From Symbiobacteriaceae bacterium (GTDB taxonomy: Bacteria > Bacillota > Sulfobacillia > Symbiobacteriales > Symbiobacteriaceae): a DNA stretch of 64,000 bases. Of the stretch, positions 60,990 to 64,000 are shown piece after piece. The notes below the pieces were generated by a model, which made no database searches, was not told the origin of the DNA, and saw nothing but the letters and a program-made list of their open reading frames with translations. The stretch covers positions 1-64,000 of the forward strand of contig JARBUG010000003.1 of the NCBI GenBank assembly GCA_029239785.1, in the 5' to 3' direction. Every line of letters starts with the position of its first letter. Position 1 is the stretch's first letter. Position numbers and translations under genes: made by a program.

Positions 60990-62867
60990 GTGAATGATCT
61001 GGTCGCCAAAATACAGGCGGTCCTTCCCCAGGTCGCCAAACCGGCACGGTACACGGGCGGCGAGTGGAATGCCATCGTCAAGGATCACACCCAGGTCGAC
61101 CTCACAGTCGCCTGGACCTTTCCGGACAGCTACGAAGTGGGCATGTCCCACCTGGGTTCGCTCATCATGTATCACCAAATAAACCGCCGGGCCGACGCCT
61201 GCTGCGAGCGGGCCTACGCCCCCTGGCCTGATATGGAAGCGAAAATGCGGGAGCACAACATTCCGCTCTTTACCATGGAGACCTGGACGCCCGTCGGCGG
61301 GTTCGACATCATCGCGTTTCCACTGCTGTATGAACTGACCTATACTAATCTGTTCACCTGCCTGGACCTTGCAGGCGTGCCCCTGCGCAGCGCCGACCGG
61401 ACCGAGGCCCACCCGCTGGTCATCGCCGGCGGGCCGTGCGTCTTTAACTGCGAGCCGCTGGCGCCGTTCCTGGATGTGGCTGTTCTCGGCGACGGCGAGT
61501 TCGTCATCCATGAAATTCTGGATGCGTACAAGCAGTGGAAGGAGGCGGGGCGCGCAAGCCGGCGTGAACTGCTCCGCCGTCTGGCGGGAATTACCGGGTG
61601 CTATGTGCCGGCCTTCTATGAGCCGTCATACCGGCCCGACGGCACCATCGAGAAGTACATCGTGACCGACAGCGCCGCCCCTGCCGTCGTCCATCGTGCG
61701 ACGGTGGATGATTTGGACGCGATCGACTTTCCCACGGCGCCGGTGGTGCCTAACATCGACATCGTCTTTGACCGGGCGCAGGTGGAGGTTTTTCGGGGCT
61801 GTACCCGGGGCTGCCGTTTCTGTCACGCCGGCATGGTGACCCGCCCGGTGCGGGAGCGCTCGCCCGAGAAGGTGCAGCAGCTCGCCCGCGAGGTCGTACG
61901 GAACACCGGGTACAGCGAGTTGTCGCTCGTATCCCTATCAACCGCTGACTATACCGACGTCGCCAATACCGTCCGCAAACTTTCCGCGGAGATGACCTGC
62001 GCCGGTGTGAACGTGACGCTGCCATCTACCCGTGTTGATGCCTTTTCTGTCCAGATCGCCGATGCGGTGCAGCAGGTGAACCGCAGTTCGGTGACGCTGG
62101 CGCCCGAGGGCGGGTCGGCCCGCATTCGCCGGGTCATCAACAAGACTGTTTCCGACCGCGATATTCGCGATGCGTTTAAGGCGGCGTTTACCGCCGGTTA
62201 CAAGGCGATCAAGCTCTACTTCATGATTGGCCTGCCCACCGAAACGGACGATGACCTCCGGGCCATCGCCGAGAAGGGCCACTGGGCGCTGGAGATCGCC
62301 GAGGAGATTCTCGGGCGCCAGGAAGCACGAAACGTCCGCATTACCATCAGCGTGTCTACCTTTACGCCGAAGGCGCACACGCCGTTCCAGTTCGAGCCGC
62401 AGGTCGGTATTGAGGAGACGCAGCGCCGCCAGTGGGTGGTGAAGCGGGCCTGCAAGGACCGGCGCATCGAGTTCAAGGGGCACCACAGCGAGTCGAGCCT
62501 GATCGAAGTGCTGCACTCCGTCGGCGACCGGCGGGTATCGGCGGCACTGCTGCGGGCCTGGGAGCTGGGCGCCCGGTTCGACGGTTGGACCGATCAGTTC
62601 CGCTACGAGCGCTGGGTGCAGGCCTGTGTCGATGTGGGCGTCGATATCAAGTATTACGCCGCCCGCCGCAAGGGCTACGGTGAGGTTTTTGCCTGGGATC
62701 ATCTTTTCGCCGGCGTAACCAAGGAGTGGTTGATTGACGACCACATGCGGGCGATGGCCGAGACCGAAGTGGCCGACTGCCGCTGGGAGAACTGCGACGT
62801 GTGCGGCGCCTGCATGGCGTTCGGCGTCCAGCCCGTGCTGAAGCCGGCAAAGGAGGGGAGCCTGTGA
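60990..62867 (+). CDS. B12-binding-domain radical SAM protein (TIGR03960 type)
   Basis: 625 residues. An N-terminal B12-binding-like domain precedes the radical SAM core with C-TRG-C-RF-C (Cys271, Cys275, Cys278) in RGCTRGCRFCHAG. A C-terminal Cys-rich stretch reads NCDVCGACM. It is always followed by a small partner, as here. The reaction is unknown. The start is uncertain: GTG 60990 (AAAGGAG 12 bases upstream) was chosen over earlier in-frame starts (GTG 60981, ATG 60948). Confidence 0.85.
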   Translation: MNDLVAKIQAVLPQVAKPARYTGGEWNAIVKDHTQVDLTVAWTFPDSYEVGMSHLGSLIMYHQINRRADACCERAYAPWPDMEAKMREHNIPLFTMETWTPVGGFDIIAFPLLYELTYTNLFTCLDLAGVPLRSADRTEAHPLVIAGGPCVFNCEPLAPFLDVAVLGDGEFVIHEILDAYKQWKEAGRASRRELLRRLAGITGCYVPAFYEPSYRPDGTIEKYIVTDSAAPAVVHRATVDDLDAIDFPTAPVVPNIDIVFDRAQVEVFRGCTRGCRFCHAGMVTRPVRERSPEKVQQLAREVVRNTGYSELSLVSLSTADYTDVANTVRKLSAEMTCAGVNVTLPSTRVDAFSVQIADAVQQVNRSSVTLAPEGGSARIRRVINKTVSDRDIRDAFKAAFTAGYKAIKLYFMIGLPTETDDDLRAIAEKGHWALEIAEEILGRQEARNVRITISVSTFTPKAHTPFQFEPQVGIEETQRRQWVVKRACKDRRIEFKGHHSESSLIEVLHSVGDRRVSAALLRAWELGARFDGWTDQFRYERWVQACVDVGVDIKYYAARRKGYGEVFAWDHLFAGVTKEWLIDDHMRAMAETEVADCRWENCDVCGACMAFGVQPVLKPAKEGSL

Positions 62868-63574
62868 AGCTGAGAATTCGCCTGGCCAAGCAGCACACGG
62901 CCCGCTTCTTTTCGCACCTGGACATTCAGCGGACGCTGGAGCGGACGCTGCGCCGGGCGGCACTGCCCCTGGCCTATTCGCAGGGGTTCAACCCGCATCC
63001 GCGCATGAGTTTCGCCTCCGCACTAGCGACGGGCGCCAGCAGCGAAGGCGAGTTTATCGATGTGGATTTGACCGATGACGTGGCGCCCGCTGAGTTCGTG
63101 GCGCGGGCCAACCGGTGCACGCCGCCAGGCCTGACCTTTGTGGATGCCCGGGAGGTACCAGCCAAGGGCGATTCGCTCTTTTCGCTGGTGGATACGGCTG
63201 CCTACCGGCTGACGCTGAGCGCCGCCTCGGTGGCGGTGGTGGCCGATGCGGTGGCGGCGTTCCTGGCGCAGGATGTGATCGAGGTGGCGAAGGAAGGGAA
63301 GCGCGGAACTCGCCTGGTCAACATTCGGGAGCAGGTCTACGACCTGGCGGTGGAGGGCAGCCTGCCCGAGCCGGGGGGCGCCCGGGTGGTGGTGAATCTG
63401 CGGGCCGTGCTGCAGTCGGGGTCGCAGGGGAGCCTGAAGCCGGAGACGTTGGCCGAAGGCCTGGCGCAGGTTTCGCCGGCGTTCGCCGATACCGTGTTGG
63501 TGGGGACGCACCGCCTGATGATTTACCGCCGGGAGCCCCGGACGGGGGCGCTCCAGGAACCCTGGGATTTGTAA
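62864..63574 (+). CDS. Radical SAM partner, DUF2344 (TIGR03936)
   Basis: 236 residues. LRIRLAKQHTARFFSHLDIQ, RTLRRAALPLAYSQGFNPHP and MSFASALATGASSEGE match DUF2344, which is linked to the preceding radical SAM protein in many Firmicutes. The GTG start overlaps the TGA of the radical SAM gene (GTGA), with AAAGGAGGGG upstream. The function is unknown. A strong terminator follows. Confidence 0.88.
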   Translation: MKLRIRLAKQHTARFFSHLDIQRTLERTLRRAALPLAYSQGFNPHPRMSFASALATGASSEGEFIDVDLTDDVAPAEFVARANRCTPPGLTFVDAREVPAKGDSLFSLVDTAAYRLTLSAASVAVVADAVAAFLAQDVIEVAKEGKRGTRLVNIREQVYDLAVEGSLPEPGGARVVVNLRAVLQSGSQGSLKPETLAEGLAQVSPAFADTVLVGTHRLMIYRREPRTGALQEPWDL

Positions 63575-63585
63575 CAAGTTTCCTG

Positions 63586-63618
63586 AAGACCGGGGAAGTT
63601 CTGCTTCCCCGGTCTTTG
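63586..63618 (+). terminator. Terminator of the radical SAM operon
   Basis: AAGACCGGGGAAG / CTTCCCCGGTCTT, perfect 13-bp stem, followed by TGTG. Confidence 0.8.
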
Positions 63619-63674
63619 TGTGCAGGGGCCGGAGGTTGTGGGGGCGAAACGGGCATGTGAAAGGGTGAACATTC

Positions 63675-64000
63675 ATGATCGAAGGACCCATGAACGCCCC
63701 CGCTCCCGGGGCGGCGTCTCGCTCCAACTTGCGACAACGCCTGGTTGCCGGTCTGGCTGCCTTGCTGCTGCTCGGCGCCCTGACCGCCGTGGCCTTGCTC
63801 CATCTCACACCGCCGTCGCCCCGGGGCGCCGCTGCGCCTGCTGCCGAGTTTTCCGCTGCCCGGGCGCTGGCGCACGTGGAAGCGATCGCCCGGGAACCCC
63901 ACCTGCCCGGGTCAGCGGCCCATACCGCTGTGCGTGCTTACATAGTGGCCCAGCTGGAGGCCGCCGGCCTGGCGCCGCAAATTCAGGAAGCCGTTGTGCC
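63675..64000 (+). CDS. N-terminus of an M28-like aminopeptidase (cut by the window edge)
   Basis: The frame stays open to the right edge. A transmembrane segment (VAGLAALLLLGALTAVALL) is followed by ALAHVEAIAREPHLPGSAAH and AYIVAQLEAAGLAP, typical of the start of M28 metallopeptidases. AAGGGTGA lies 7 bases upstream of ATG 63675. The catalytic residues are beyond the window. Confidence 0.6.
   Translation, partial: MIEGPMNAPAPGAASRSNLRQRLVAGLAALLLLGALTAVALLHLTPPSPRGAAAPAAEFSAARALAHVEAIAREPHLPGSAAHTAVRAYIVAQLEAAGLAPQIQEAVV

Noticed and set aside
1-64000. rRNA, tRNA, CRISPR array, phage or insertion sequence
   Set aside because: No tRNA-like T-loop with acceptor stem, no regular short spacer repeats, and no transposase or integrase gene was found by reading both strands.

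Overview
The window is bacterial chromosome, dense (about 66 genes in 64 kb) and GC-rich, with strong AGGAGG-type ribosome binding sites and frequent GTG and TTG starts. It carries spore-former genes (gerQ-cwlJ, an alpha/beta-type SASP, a spoIVFA-spoIVFB pair) beside respiratory multiheme cytochromes. This points to a high-GC, endospore-forming member of the Firmicutes with anaerobic respiration. A Symbiobacterium-like organism is my best guess, from recollection of its gene style and not from a database match. There are no rRNA or tRNA genes, CRISPR arrays or recognisable transposase genes.

Layout. 0-9.2 kb: a truncated gene, a lipoprotein and an alpha-glucan island: a GH15 glucoamylase divergent from a nucleotidyltransferase/phosphohexomutase fusion, a 31-residue phosphomutase fragment, a DUF4912 protein and a GH57 branching enzyme-glycosyltransferase fusion. 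9.2-20 kb: an orphan peptide-binding lipoprotein, a fused 5-oxoprolinase PxpB-PxpC, an MFS transporter, two tandem TPR-like paralogues, an NAD(P)-binding SDR, an anchored rhodanese and a TPR membrane protein. 20-32.2 kb: a respiratory region with a nonaheme cytochrome c; a pentaheme c / cytochrome b / 20-heme c operon; gerQ-cwlJ and lgt on the other strand; and a NapA-like molybdoenzyme with DmsB- and DmsC-like partners. 32.2-40.7 kb: a ZIP transporter, an ArsR regulator divergent from a complete pyruvate dehydrogenase operon (E1a, E1b, E2, E3), and a small ferredoxin. 40.7-49.1 kb: a sigma factor / HTH protein / ImmA-IrrE peptidase operon, a GNAT acetyltransferase, and a two-component system upstream of an HtrA protease. 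49.1-64 kb: MazG, a PfkB kinase, an MFS exporter, a DUF1259 protein, a methyltransferase with UPF0180 and UPF0045 genes, SASP and DUF1540 genes, S-adenosylmethionine decarboxylase behind a long structured leader, a GAF/HD-GYP protein, a nitronate-monooxygenase-like enzyme, spoIVFA-spoIVFB, a radical SAM pair and the start of an M28 peptidase.

How it fits together. The cytochrome operon looks like a menaquinol-to-heme-wire relay: cytochrome b in the membrane, a pentaheme protein, then a long 20-heme protein. The two cytochrome units share a 52-bp promoter-region element, so they are probably co-regulated. The NapA-like operon has two CRP/FNR-type dyads upstream. The most unusual items are the 20-heme protein with 52-residue two-heme repeats, the shared cytochrome promoter element, a 72-bp two-hairpin repeat family (three copies), the speH leader with two promoters and a possible Shine-Dalgarno switch, the sigma/HTH/IrrE operon, and the 31-residue phosphomutase fragment with its own strong ribosome binding site.
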